A stretch of DNA of 64,000 nt. Source: Latrodectus hesperus. Its lineage: Eukaryota > Arthropoda > Arachnida > Araneae > Theridiidae. Shown here one piece after another: positions 30,532 through 45,500 of the stretch. The notes under the pieces are model-generated. The model was not told the DNA's origin, searched no databases, and was given only the letters and a program-made list of their open reading frames with translations. Location of the stretch: the NCBI GenBank assembly GCA_037975125.1, contig CM075862.1:61728779-61792778 (forward strand), written 5' to 3'. Every line of letters begins with the position of its first letter. The stretch's first letter is position 1. A program made the translations under genes and the position numbers.

Positions 30532-33500
30532 ATGATAAAAGTAATTCAGTATTACAAGTTATTATTTATCATCCCCACTAAACTCAGTAAATGTAATGAA
30601 TTATTGAATGTTAATCACTTTTACCAGTAAATATATATAATTCCCAACTAGTAATGGGGAATGTGATAAATTCTGAATATTTTATATGCAAATGATATTT
30701 TAATTTGAAAAAATTAATATTTCCAAGCAATATTAGAAATTTTGTTTTTTAAGAATTTGAAGAACATCATGGTACTTTGGAATAAAACATACAATAATCT
30801 TTCAATTTAAATTTTTAAATCACAATGGCTCTTTCACACATTCATTTTAGTAGGTATTTTATGTAGATGAATTAGATAATAACATAACTTACATATATTT
30901 GATGCAAAAAATATTATATAAGATCAAATTACAAAATCAAATGATCAAAATTACAAAGAGTAAAAATAAAGTCTAGCTCTTCTTATTTTAGTTAATATTT
31001 TATTTTTTATCAAAACAGAATAGAACTTACAGATAATTTTTTATCTTGTTAACTAAGTCCTGGAAAATGAAAATTTAGATTATAGAATTTATGAAAAAAA
31101 CATCTCCATGTCAAAGCAAACTTAACCTATATAGCAAATAAGTATTTATTTATATTTATTGCAAGTTTATCAATTAAGAATCATTAGAAGGTTATGACAT
31201 TTAGAATTACACAATATTCCAGCTTTCTTTACACTTGCATTCTGACTTGCAAACACATCATTAATATTACTGTGACTTTCAGAAAGATTATTTTCTAACA
31301 CAATTTCAAAATGATGATGCTTAATCTGGATATCTTCATGCAAAGTAAATTTTTCTTCACAAATTGTGAACTGATTTCTGGTATACCAACAGGAAAATTT
31401 CCCATGTTTTGTCCCTCAATGTCTCAGTTTTAAATCATTAATAGATTTTGTGGGTCATCTCCTGCTGTCTATGCCTGGTTCTCATGTTTCACTGTGCCAC
31501 CAATATTATCACAAGAAATATTTGAAACTTACAACATCATTTTTACCTGTAATTCCAAACTTTTTTTAGTGCTTTTTCTATATTTTTTTACTTGTTTAAG
31601 TTTAAGTATCTATGTTTTTAACATAGATCACTTCATCATTCGCATTCTAAATCACCAAATTCATTGTAGGTAAACAGTCTTTCTACATTATTTTCCATTT
31701 TATATTTATTTTTGATGAGTATATACTAAAATAATTTTTATTAATATAGTTTAGTTTTTTATTTTGTTATACAATGTTACAATATCAGATATTCTTTAGA
31801 AATTTTTTATGAATTAATAAACATTTCTGAAATTGAGAATAAAGAAATATTTTGTGTATATAGGTAGATAGGTACTGCTTGTTTAGTAATATTTTTCAAG
31901 TGAAACAATTTTATTATATAAAATAAATGATGAACTCAGATCACAATGGTGATAAATAGATAAAAAAAATAAAATTTTATAACAGTAAACTTGTGTTATT
32001 TTATACACACAAAACAAATCAATTTTATTATTTTAATATGTATATTTTTATATGGAAATAAATATTCTTTAATATGAGCAATAAACTTACCATGGTATGC
32101 TTTCAAAAGAGCTTCACAAATAAATTTATATTGCACCTAAATATCGAGAAAAATTCATTGAAATTACAAATTCAAATTTCTTTCTATTTATATTATTTAG
32201 TTATTTGTAATAAATGAATTCTATAAAAATATTAAAAATGTTATAGTTTTTCAATTAGGAAATGTGATCTTTTTTTTGTTTTCATAAATACTTTGAGTTA
32301 ATACTTAAACTGTTAAAATCAATTGTGAATATGGAGGATATTTATCCATCAATGGAGAGTATAAATGATTTTTTTTCATTAAACATTCAATCATTATTTA
32401 CAAGAAAAAGTTTAAAATAATTTAACTTGAAAATATAAAAAATGAGAATTTTTATATGAATAAAATAAATAAAACTCACAATGCATGGCATTTATTAATG
32501 AAATTTGTAGAACTGTATTGAAATACTTATTTGTAGACTTTTGAAGCTTTGAATAAGGAAACTAAGTTACTAACTAATGAATCTGATAAATACAATAAAA
32601 GGTTTGCAGCAATACACAATATACAAGAGCAGTAAATAAATACAGGTTATACAAAATGTAAAAAAAGATATAATCATATATGAAAATAAGTGTTAACTGT
32701 AGGATTTAAAATGAAAGAGCTTGACAGAAAGTGATCTTTCTACTTTTTCTGAAAAGAATGAACACTTAAACCTATGATAATTCCCTTTAAACTGGAGAAA
32801 CTTTTAAAGAAATACAAAAAAGAAGAAAAAGTGTTGTATTGCTATAAAATATGTGACCTTTACAAAAAAAAGTTAACTCATGATATTATCTTAATTAAAT
32901 TGTGGTTATGTGTAATATATATTTATTTTGAACTAAATTATATCTTTCTCATTTAGTTATGCAAAAAATTAGTTTATTGTAAATCAGTTTTTTTTTAATG
33001 AAAATATTGAACCACTACAATTAATACTAGAAATTAACTTTTCCATTATCCACTGCAATTCAAATCCAATACTGTGGATGCTCATTTGAATTTTAAGTAG
33101 AATACTGGAAACAAATTAATAAGGAAAAAAGTAATAACAATTTCAATTTCCTTTTATATTGCATTTATTTTTTTAATTATAATTGAATTTTTTTTTAGCA
33201 TTTTCAGAAACACATTTCTGGAGATAATATTAATCATACATATACTTCAAATTTGTAGGTTTGATTACTTCTCCAAAATCAGATTGATTTTTAAATATTT
33301 ACAGCTTAACTAGTTTCCAGTTTTTTGTTTTATATGCAGTGTGTCCAAGCCTTTAATTTCACTGCTTATAAAATAAAAGTGCAGTAGTTATGTGTTTTAA
33401 TATAGAAATTTTCCATCATTGGGTTTAATTATTTACTCTCCTGTCTTATTATTGAATTGATTACATGGGGGAATCATTATTTTTAAAAGCTTATTACAAC

Positions 33501-36500
33501 TTTTCATCATTAAGATATTGGATTATATTAACTATTTAAGTAGAAAAATTACTTAAACGAAGCAAAATTTATAAAGTAAATGGAGAGTGACACAGATGTT
33601 CTTTTATTAAACTTTTAATTTCATTTCAAATGTATAAACATCTGTAAAAATTCTTGTATTAAATACTATATCATAAAATATATGTGAAAGATTATTAAGT
33701 GTTTCAAAGCAGGATTATTTTCTTCAAGGAAAAATGTTAAACTGGATCTTCCATTACATAAAAAATCATATTTTTCTATGAGTTATCATATTCATATCAA
33801 TAGTGAATATATGAGGAGGTTTTCAAAATCTTTTTTCTAAAGAATCTTCTTTTTCTTTCCTTCATTAAGTGGAACTTAATTCATCTGGATTAATTTCACT
33901 TACATTTCTTTTGTTCCACATAAATTGTCAAAGTGAAATTTTTCTGAATTTTAAAAATTTAAAATAACTATTTACTTCAGTACTAGTAATTTTTTTGAAG
34001 TTTAAAAATCAGCAATACCTGATATATTGAATAAAATGACTGTTTTATTTATTATGTAGATTCATTCCACACTGTGATACAATCGTTTTTTATTTCTATG
34101 TTCCTTAAATCTCTGGCAAACTATTGCATAAAGTGAATGATGATCATAACTATTTAGAAACAGAGGAACTTGATATAGGCTAATTGCTCAGAAATTAAGA
34201 GGCTTAAAGATAGTATTAGTACTTTTGCAAATGAAGCTTTAAACTATATTAAAAGCTTATGCGAAGAATTGCCTTTTTATCGGTCTTCAAGATGAATTTG
34301 GAGAAAAAAATTTGACCACTGGAAGTAGAACTAGATTTATTGCATGTAAGAAAAACTGTTTTCTTCATGAGATAGAGTAACCACTAAAATTCAAGGAAAG
34401 TTCCAATAATTTCAAATTTTAGCTAAAAAAATTTACCTTTTTAGCATTAGCAATGATTTTGTACCATAAAGAAAATATAATGATCAAGTTACCCAGGATA
34501 TCATTAGATAACAAGTATTTAAACATTAAACTACTTATGTCAATTTGCTTTTATAGCAACATGACCATCAGAAAGAACTTACAGATTCCAGTTCATTGTT
34601 ATTAAAGCTTAGAGTTCAAACTTGAAGTATGTTTACCAAATACAGTTATAATAATTATTAAGCAACATTAGTTGAAAAAAACTTATTTTTTAAATTTAAA
34701 TTGAAAAAAGTTCTTAAGGTCTACAACGCCCATATTAATCTTTACAAATCTTGTTAATTGGCAATTATACAAAAGATGGCTATTAACATTAATGAATGTA
34801 ATAAAGTGTGTTACAAAAACAAATGTTAATTTATGAAAGCCCATTTTCTTTGAAAATACAAATGAAATAGTAAGATATCAATTTTAATTGTGGAAAAGGA
34901 GGTGGACCAATGACAATATGCAGAAACTTTGAACAAATAATAGTAATGATGAAAAAAATTATTGACTCTACAAAAATTATATACTTGCTATTAATGTAAA
35001 AGTACTTGATAAATTTAATTAAAAAAATTGTTAAAAATGTAATAATAATGAGAATAGAAAAAACAAGCATATCAAGTTGAGCTTCACACGTTTTTAGCAC
35101 ACAAAATAGAATTGAAATTTTAATAGTTTGTGCCACTTTAAGTTGTCACTGGTGTAATTTTGAATGAATGCATAGTTATAATGTGTGTAACTAGTGTTGT
35201 TGTTGCATACTCCTGATGTCAGCAGCGCTAGACCAGATCTATGTGCACGTACACCTTCAAAAAGTCTAGCACCATAAGTGGATTCTCCATCAAATCTCTC
35301 CTGGAGAGACCAAGACATTGAAGAATATGTTCAGAAGAGGCCTGTTCATTTAAACACTTGGGGCAAATTTTGAATTTCTTTGTACCCTTGACGAATTTCA
35401 AGTTACTAAGATGGCCACTTCTGAAACGGGTAATAGCTGTTTGTTCTGGTCTATTAAGACCAGTAGCCAGGGAAGCACCTGGATGCCCGCAGCGGTACCA
35501 ATGATGCTCAGGGACAATCCACGTTGTTTTATTCTCGTGTTTAATCTTTGAGTGAATCTCCTGAAATGTGAGAGGTGCCGAGGACGCACTGTCCTCAGCC
35601 ACACCAGCTATGGCCAAAGTGTCAGCAATCTCATTCCCCTCGAGATCCATGTGGGAAGGAATCCACTCTAGGTGAATATAATGCGATACGAACAGCTGTT
35701 TTAACATTTGAAGTATTAAAACCCCAGTCCTGTCTCTCACATGTTGCTTTTTGGGCAAATGCTGCACTTTTACTATCAGATACAATCCAAATCTCAGCTC
35801 CATGAGGAAGTGAATTCAGGGAGCCCAGGGCTTTCTCTATGGCAATAATGGTGGCTCTACGGTGTAACTAGTTAGTAGCATTACTTGCATTTTGATCCTC
35901 TATTAAAATATCAATTAAGTTCAATTGAGATTATGAATAATTAATCTTTAACTGTTGTTAATGAATACATAAAAATTCATTAACTGTCATCTCTATGATA
36001 CACAATTTGTAAAACATAGAATGATATAAATTTATTAACATTAAGTACACCCAATCAATACATGAGGTAAATTCTCCCTATATATAACATAATATACAGA
36101 TATACTTGAATATTAATGCTCATTCTATGTGATTTTGTAATTTTTTATTGTTTATTTGTAATACAGCTATATCCATGAGAAAACCACTATACTGCTGACT
36201 GCCATTATGCCATAATTGAGCACTTGCATTTTATTGACAGACCAAGAGTAATTGCTGCAAGAAACTTATCAACAGAATGTAAACTTTTCAAAATGTCTCA
36301 TTAATTAAGCTAATTACACAAATTAATGTAACATTGTTAGATATCTTTTATACTACAGGTATTCGCCATGTTCCACCACCTGGATTATACAACATTTTAA
36401 ACTTGCATTGTAGTCACTTAAAAAGGTATTTTGACATCTCTAAATGACTAATAATTGCCTGTTTGCAAACTGACATCATATGATGTTAAGCAATGAATCC

Positions 36501-39500
36501 CATAGAAAAATGTTACAGGTGGTTAATGAATTTGTATGAAAGGTTAACATTTCTAGTCATTCTTATCACATGTATATGCATAGTTGATAGGGGTGTTTCA
36601 CCAAATATTTTGTAAATATACTGTATTAAAAGATGGGTTTTCTGAATTTGAATTTTTAGTGAATTTTATTCATCTGTATTACATCATTTACTTAAAATAA
36701 AGTATTATCTTCGTTATTTACTTCACATATAAAAAAAATTGTGCACTAAAACATTTAGTCTATATATTTAAGGAAGGGGGGACTTAAGCTTATATTTTAT
36801 GTCCAAAAATGTTGAAATCTTTTGTTATTAAAATATAAAATAATAAACATCTTCAGAAAATTGAACTTGAATAATTATTTTCCAATATTTGATTGACTAA
36901 ACAACTTTAGTTTTAATGCTGTTGTAACTATGTCATATTTAATAAATGATCAAAACAACAACAACACACACACATGTGTGTGTATGTATAAAGTGCTGTT
37001 ATGCAAAATGTTTCCAAAATTTTAACCATTAATTAAATCAGTGTAAAGAAAGTTTAATAAAACAAATCTTTACAAAAAATTTTAAATACTTTTGGTGGAT
37101 TATTAAAAAAATAACCTTTAATTTACTATACTCTATACATTTTAAATGTAATTTACAAATCAAATTCTAACTAAATAAAATTAATTAAAAGCTTTTAATG
37201 TTCAAAGCATTTAACACATACCACAGTTTGTACCATCATTACTCTTTGATCTCTCATAGTTTGAACTAGCTCAAGTGGATAGATAGGTTCATCAGCATCC
37301 ATGTAACCTAATGCAGTTTCCATGAGAATAAGCACACCTGTCCTACCTACACCAGCACTGATAAAATAAAGTAATTTATTTTAGAAATTTTCCATAAATA
37401 TATAACACAAGAAAACATCTAAAACAATGGCAAAGTTAGTCAAATGAGAAACTAAATAACTGTATTGTAATACAACTTTTTTTCAAATGAAAAATATGCA
37501 TGAAGGTTTATTTCCTTGACTAGTACCTAATTATTTCAAAATTTAAAATATGTTTTAGAAAATTTAGTTTTGTTATATTGATTATTTTTATTTTGAAATA
37601 TTGATTATAATCTTATTTAAGAAATCAATTTTTAATAATGTTATTTGTTAGTTAAATAATGAAACAAATTATATTTCCCAATATGGAAAAAGAGATTAAG
37701 AGATATAAACATTAAAAAAAATGAAGTTCTAAGTTTTTGGAAAAATCAAACTCGTACTGGTTAAGTTGTTAAAGTGAATCAAAGAAAATGATAATATGCA
37801 TACAAAATATTATAATGCATTAAATTTTTTTAAATAGATATAAATTTCATTCAATTCTCAAACTATTATTAAATAAAAAGATTTTTAAAAGTTAGCTAAA
37901 AATGCATTTAGAAGCATTGATATGTTTCTTTAACGTACAAGTACTTATAAAGTTTCTGTGATCTCTCATAAAATAATTATAATTTTAAACAAAGGTTAAG
38001 TGCACACTACTTCTTAGAATAATTGAAAAAAAGGAAACAGAAATTCCATTTCTTTTCATGAAAGAGATTTTCAAACAATCATAAATAGTCAAGGAAATAG
38101 TAAGATGACGTAAAATTTGATTTCATAACATAGAATTCTAATAATTTGGTATTTTAAATTTTTCAATCATTATAAGGAGTTGTTCGATGCATACAATGAA
38201 ACATTATTTAGCGACTCTTAGTAGACTGGCTAATTAATTGACAAATTCAAAGATTGTCAATATACACATTAAAAAATTTTTCACATTTTAAAACCAGGAA
38301 AAAAGCATTCTGATGAATATGCACTTAATTTGTTAAATCCATAAGATTCTATTGCAACTTAATGGCAAGCAAACTTAATAATTTCAAATTTATATAATGA
38401 TAATAAAATGCATTAATTTTAGATTATAATGCATGTGTTTTGATTGAAAGAATTGTTGAATGATTACTCATAACATTTAACAACCAATCATAACAATTAT
38501 TCATGACTTTATTTAAATTATTTCAAACTATTTGCAAATAAGAAAATTAAAATATGAAAAGCATAAAAGATTTTTCATATATATGTATATTGTTTTTGCT
38601 TCAATTTCAACATACTTGGCCATTTAATGCATTTTTTAATTAAGTAATTATTTGGTGGTTTTAATAAAACATGGTTAAAAACCAACAAAAGAAATGGACA
38701 TCAATTTAGTAACTAGGAATTTCATGTTTAAATAATATAATATTGAAAAAAATCAAAACTGAATTTTTTTGTGCACACAATAAAACATTAAAAAAAATTT
38801 AAATCACAAGTACACAACATTTAAGCACACATTTATTTTATCCTTAGAAACATAATTTTATGTTAGTAATTTTCATAGTTAGAAATAAAAACTTTATTAT
38901 ATATTGAAACAGAAAAACAATGTAAAATATGATTAAATAGTACTATTTTACATTAAATTAAAATGAATTATTTTTAATAAGTCTTTCTTTTTAATTAAAA
39001 ATATATTTACCTGTATTATCAGCAACCTTTTGCAATCTAGAGTGCAACTTTTAAATTCCAAACCAATAAAAATCAATTGGTTTTTCAGTAAAATATCTCA
39101 AGATGGCATTTTGGATCTCATTTAAAATTTTTGCCACTAAGAAAATGTTGTTGGGATCAGAATAAATGGAAATCCAAGGGTGTGATATTGGGCAAGCATA
39201 AAGGGTGAGACAATACCTCTTACCTCAATTTATAAATTTTTTTCAGTGCTCACCTAGCATAGTGCAGTCTTGCATTTTCATGTTGTAGAATGATTCCATT
39301 TCTGTTCACAATAGCCTTTTTGACTAAAGAATGGTTGTTCAACTAAAGATGATTATCTTGACTTATCAATTAAAGATTGATTTATTCAATCCAACTGTTC
39401 ACAATTAAGGTCTGAATTAAGAGTTTGTCCAGGTTTCAGCACTTCAAAGTGAACAATTCTGCAAAAACCTCACCAAACACACAATGTCTTTTTGGAATGC

Positions 39501-42500
39501 AAACCTGGCTTTGAATAGTTTGTGGTGATTCATTTGGAGAGAGCCACAGCCTTTTATGTTTCGGATTATCATATAGGACCCATTTTTTGCCCCCAGTGAT
39601 CAAATGATCAAAAAATGGTTTTGTAGGGTGGCATTGAAACAATATGTTGCATTTTATGGATCGGTTTGCTTTGTTTTCTTCAAACAGATATTGGAGGTCC
39701 CAAACATCTACTCTGCTTAGTTTTCTAATCTATTCCAAATGTTCTTGGATTGTTGAAAAATGTTGGTCAAGGGTGTTTGACAGTTGCTCAATTGTTTGAC
39801 ATAGACTTGCTTCTACTTCTACCCTTAGCTATTCATTGTCTAATGTATCTGCTGATTAATAGGAGTTAGAGAGATTAAAATGATCAAATCTGAACTTGGA
39901 AAACCATCTGTGGTATTTATAAATGTTTAATGCACTTGAATAAGCATCACAAATGTTTTGATGGCAACTGTTGCATTTCCACCTTTGTGAAACTCAAAAA
40001 GGATACAATGCTGGATATGCTCTTTTGGTATTTGACTCACCATATCACCCCAAATTGGAGAAAAAAGTTTCATATTGAATTATTTAGAAGTGAGTCAACA
40101 GACAACACATGGAGAGCAGGCAAATCAGAAATTGAAATGGTCAGCTGCACTTACACAAAAATGAAAGCAGATGATATTATAAACTGACATGAGGTGACAA
40201 ATGACAATCAAATATCTGCATGTGCAGAAGCAACATTACTTTCGAGTCTCTTTATTATATACTTATTGATGAATAACAAATATAAAAATATTTTCAGTTT
40301 TTGTCCATGGAAAATAATCACTGAAATATTTTTGATAAATATGTAATTTTAATAAAAAAATGAAAATTGTAAATTAAATTACATCCAATATGATTAAGAT
40401 TTCTTTTTCCTATTATAAATTTACAAGCTACTTAATTAAAGTAGCTTAATGTAGGGTTCATACAGATTTCTAAGAATCAAATTCCAGGAATTTTCCAAGA
40501 ATCAAATGAAAAATTTCTAGGAGGTATCGACATTCATGTTAAGTAATTTTTTATTTTATTTTAAAAAATAGTTCTTAACCAAATATGCATATAACTATGT
40601 ATTTGCAACAATTAAATAATGGAAATAAATTGCAAAAATTAATGAGAATGTTTTTTTTATTTAAGTTAGAATTTTATTTAATAGTTACACAAAAGCCTTC
40701 ATGAAATTACAGCTATAATCACAAGATTTCATATCATCTTTAATCCATAAAGTGCTTGAGCCATTTAAGTCACTAAGCAATATAAAAGATGTTGGTTGTT
40801 GATCCAATAAATTTTTCCACTTTCTTTTATGGAAGACAGTTTAAAAAGGTGAGTAAAGGCTGCAAGCAGTAAATGAGATATATACAGCAACAACATGTAG
40901 TAATATGTGTTAAGAGACTATACAGATTTAGGGAAGTTACAAGATACGAGAATGTATACATCTCAGACACTGTATCATGATAAACATCATGAATTTAAAA
41001 TGTTTCTGATGTTTCAAGAACATTTCTTGAATGGTAAAACACATCAAATTATACAGAGTAATTATAGTTTTGAAATCTTTATAAGTGTGAAAACCTCTAT
41101 AGTTCCAAGAAATGAAAGATGTGATGAAGAAAAACTTAATGACTCAATCTTAGAGCAAGTCATCTGGAATTCAGAGGAATGTTCACTGAAGAGTGTTTCA
41201 TCGTGTGAAATTAGTTTTTTTACTTGTAAAAAGTAATTTACAAGGCCTTTCTCTCTCATGCCTTAATTTTTTGAGATCTCTTGGACTTTGATCTTACAAA
41301 ACTTTGGAGATATTTGTTTTAGATTAGGTAAGCTATGTTTAGAAATATTTGAGGGTAATTTTGGAATAGGAAGACTTAAACAACCTGCTTGGATTTTGAC
41401 TTTATTTTGGCAGCTTATGAATAACTAACACATTATTTTTGATACAAAATGCATTTTTAAGCAGAGGTGCCCTATATTAAACCAACTCAATAAAGAAGAA
41501 CATCTTATTTAGGAGTATGGTATCACTCAGCATGTTTGGTTTTAAGAGTAAGAAAAGGAAAAGATGTGAAAGGAAACAAAATAAAAGGACAGATAATGGG
41601 CAAATTTGAGATTGACACCTGTATTTACTTAAAATGAACCTCCTGAAGGGTTAAAACATAAAAGAATTTACCTACAATGGATGATGACAATACCACCAGT
41701 ATCTCGTCTTAGATCACGTAATTGTTTAACAAATTCTAAAAAATTGGAAAAATCCTCAGGAACACCATGATCAGGCCAGTTTATATATTGTAGTTGGGTA
41801 ACATGACGCTCTACATTTTCCTAAAATCAGATAACAATTTAAATATATTTCCATAATCAAATACATTTCTACAGTTTGTAATAAAATAAATTATTCACAA
41901 ATTCTCTCTAGTTTGCTAAATTGTCAGAAAATTTGAAGTACCTTAATTAAATGTATTGCTTTTGAATATGACACATTATCAAATACTACAAACATAAAAG
42001 ATTTACTAGTAAATTATAAAATACTTTTGAAATTAAATGAAGATTTTAATAAAAAATATATAAAAATTTTTCCTAATAAAAACTATTTGGAAGTACAATA
42101 ATTCTAAAAATATAATTTATGTACCAAATAAACATTTTCATAGTTTCAGATACATGATAAAATTATTTAGAAAAGTATAGCTACATCTCATACATGAATA
42201 CTAAAATTAATAAGCATATCTCAAATTTGAATATCATATGATAATTCAAGGTGATACATGCCCAATTTATTTGATATTTTACTGATAAGTACATATGACA
42301 AAATTCTAAGCTTTCCTAATGCAATATTTGGTAATGAAGACAAATATATTTCCTTGAGGAGTATTGATAAACCAAAAGATTTTATTATGACAAAAAAATT
42401 AATACCTTTGAATTGATGATTAAAAAATCTCTAGTGATACCAGTTGATGAAGTTGATTCACTAAAACATGTGATTTCCATATCATTATATTTTAGAGATT

Positions 42501-45500
42501 GGGAAAGCTCAGGCCAATACTGATAGCATTTAACCCGATTTCTTTCTTTTAATGTAGTTACCATTACTATGATACTGCAATTTTGTTCCCACACCATCTG
42601 TAATGAAAAATAACATTTTAATCAACTGTATATTTACTTCATTTAGAAATTTATCTGAAATTTCTTTTAAAAATTTAAACTCCATAATAATGACTATAAT
42701 ATTAGTTAATATTTTTAGTTAATATTCTTAATATTTTTCTTTAATGATATATATTAGAAAACTTCTTGATTATATACAGTATATAATTGTATACCAGAAC
42801 ATGGTTTAAAATTATCAAATTATATTTCTCATATGAGCTCTGAACACAAAATATAAATGTAATATATAAAACTCAGTATAACATAAAGTCTTACAAGAAA
42901 AAAATAATAATTTAGTACATATTTCAAATACAAAATTCTGTGTAAATGTCCTTTGCTTTTAACATAATCAAAATAATAATTATCTTAACAACTAAGAAAA
43001 CTTTTATTAATAAAAGTTAGAAAAAGTAATTTTAGCTTAGTCAATCAAAGTTAAATAATTTTCAATTTGTGATAAATTACAAAACAAAGCAAACAGCAGT
43101 TTTCTCGTAATTGTTTTGCAATATTTAATTTTACCAAAATAAATTAGTTGCTTTAATTTGAGAAAGTAATCTGTTTATCGCTCAGTGGTCATTTTTTACA
43201 TATGAGAGTTAACTAGACAAGAAATTATGAATTAAAATGGATTCTGAATCACTACAAGCATTCAAGTCCAAGGTGTGATTCGAACCCACAATCTGTTGAA
43301 CCAACAGCAAGAACATTAACTATTTTGCTACCAGTTCAGCTTTAATTAAAAAAGTCATCAAACATGCTCTTATTTTTCATAATACTACTAAACTTAATTT
43401 CATGCAACATAAAAAAATTCACCTTTTAAGTTTTATAGTCCACCAAATATAGCTTTTTTCAATGAATAAATCATATGCATTTATTCATTGAAGAAAGTTA
43501 TTTTTAATGTCATTTACCTTTTATGAAAACATCAAAAAATTAATAATAGAAAATATATTAACAAATAATAAATATTAACAAAATATTAATAATTTCTTAA
43601 CTGTGTCATTCATGAGTTTAATATTGATTTAGAATCTGCAGAGATCAAATAAAACAAATGCTTTACAATTTCATTTTCAATATGAACTAATTTACAGTAT
43701 AATTGGCAACTCTAATGTTACTGATTTTCAAATGTTTGGAGAGAGAATGAAGAATAAACATTGAGATGAAGATGACGAGTTGGATGAATATTAATTTTAA
43801 AGAGTTGTTTGAATTATATTATTTTTACCTCATCACTGATTAGAAAATCTTAAAAGTACATAATATTGTTTTGAAACACAACAGTAGAAACTTAAAAAAC
43901 CTACATTAAAACTTCAAAAGAAAATTTTTGGATGGGAAAATTTAATTTTTTTAATTCATCAAGACTTTAATCCGTCCCTAAATCAGAAAAGTAGGATCCT
44001 CAGAAAATCAATATCATAGAGTACACAATTTCATTTTACAAATTTGATTAGTATCTTATATATTAATTTTTTAATATATATGTATCAGTTCTACAAAGTA
44101 GACATATGTAAAAGTGAAATAAAATCAAGTCTATCAAATTTTTTTGTTTACAGAAAAACATCTTCAACAGATGCTTGACCATAAGAGAGTTGTAAAAGCA
44201 AATTAAATACTTTCCATAAATGACAACAATTTTGTCTATTTGAGACTAAGTTAAAATACAAGTATGTGTTCCACCTTTAATAAGATCGAATTACTCATTT
44301 ATGCAATCTAAATCATTACAACCAACTGTAAGATTTCAAAACTCTTCTATAAAATTATGAAATCCTTTTAAAAGGAAATCACAATCTGACACATTTATAT
44401 ACATAGGCAAGTACAAAAAATGTTTCTACATTTTATTTTAATTGCTTGATTTTATTACATAAAAGATTTCAAGGATCTAAACATAATATGTTTTGTACAA
44501 TAGAATATTGCATCTTCTGTTTTCTTTTCTGTCAAAGTTTTGCTTAAATAGAATTCTCTGATGACTTTTTGACAACAAATCCAATATCTAATTGATTACT
44601 TTTGATTATCTTTGTGTGTTACATCAATACTAATACATTTAACTTGAGAATCAGGCAGTAAATTATCTTTTAAAAACTTTTGCATTAAACTTTTCAACAA
44701 TACATGAAAATCTCCTGCAATAAATGTAATATTGATTTATCAATTTGATAAAGTATTCCCCTATCTGAGCAATAAACATAAAATTTTTTATTTAATAGTA
44801 CAAGAACATCGTTTTGGACACTTCTAACTTTAAAGGAAATCTTACGTTTGGACAAAACTACCAAAGTCACCCTTAAATAGTCTGTAAATAAAAAGCACTT
44901 GCTATATCCTCAACTGTTGAAAATGAGGAACATTCAAGAAATAACATCTAAGCATTAAATTACCTGCCAGAAATCAACACAAGTTTCTGGTAAAGGACCT
45001 TGAGCAGCAATGTATTCATTTGCTTTTCGTGGATGAGGTAGCTGCATCTAAAACAAAGGCATATAATGAATGGAAACATTTTATCATTTTAAAAAAATAT
45101 AATTAATTCAAATAGAGAATATAAAAAAATTAATATAATCTTTCTATATATGGTAATTTCTATATATTTTATTTCTTAACTTACATTTTTATTCAAATTC
45201 CTTACTTAATTTAATTGATATAAAAGATTTTTTTACATATGGAAATCTATAATTGTTTATTTTTTCTAGTTGTTTTACAGAATTCAAAACAAAATTGTTT
45301 AAATTTCCTTAAAAAAATCAAATGATTGTATTACGTGAATACCTTTCTCTTCATGTAATCAGTATTGAAAAATAAAAGTTGGAGTGAAATAATTATAGTT
45401 GATACTTTCAGAATTTACAAATTAAATTAAAACAATTCCTTGAGAACCATGATAATTTCTTTATATTATATTAAAACTTATATTAAAAATTGGTCTTAAT

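Larger units (their letters stand above)
28931..32090 (-). other. phosphatase intron 10
   Basis: AT-rich intron containing two (AT)n tracts and a decayed coding-like stretch near 31200-31560 (see findings). No other element is recognised. Confidence 0.5.
42598..44963 (-). other. phosphatase intron 6
   Basis: AT-rich intron holding a SINE copy and a hairpin, both listed separately. No other gene or element is recognised. Confidence 0.5.

Noticed and set aside
35575..35805. 76-codon plus-strand frame
   Set aside because: It is the antisense shadow of the LINE RNase H region.
39930..40187. 85-codon plus-strand frame
   Set aside because: It is the antisense shadow of the mariner transposase N-terminus on the minus strand.
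43250..43338. Possible tRNA gene at the SINE head
   Set aside because: The tRNA-like head is followed by the same body and tail as two other copies and lacks a proper acceptor stem, so it is a SINE.
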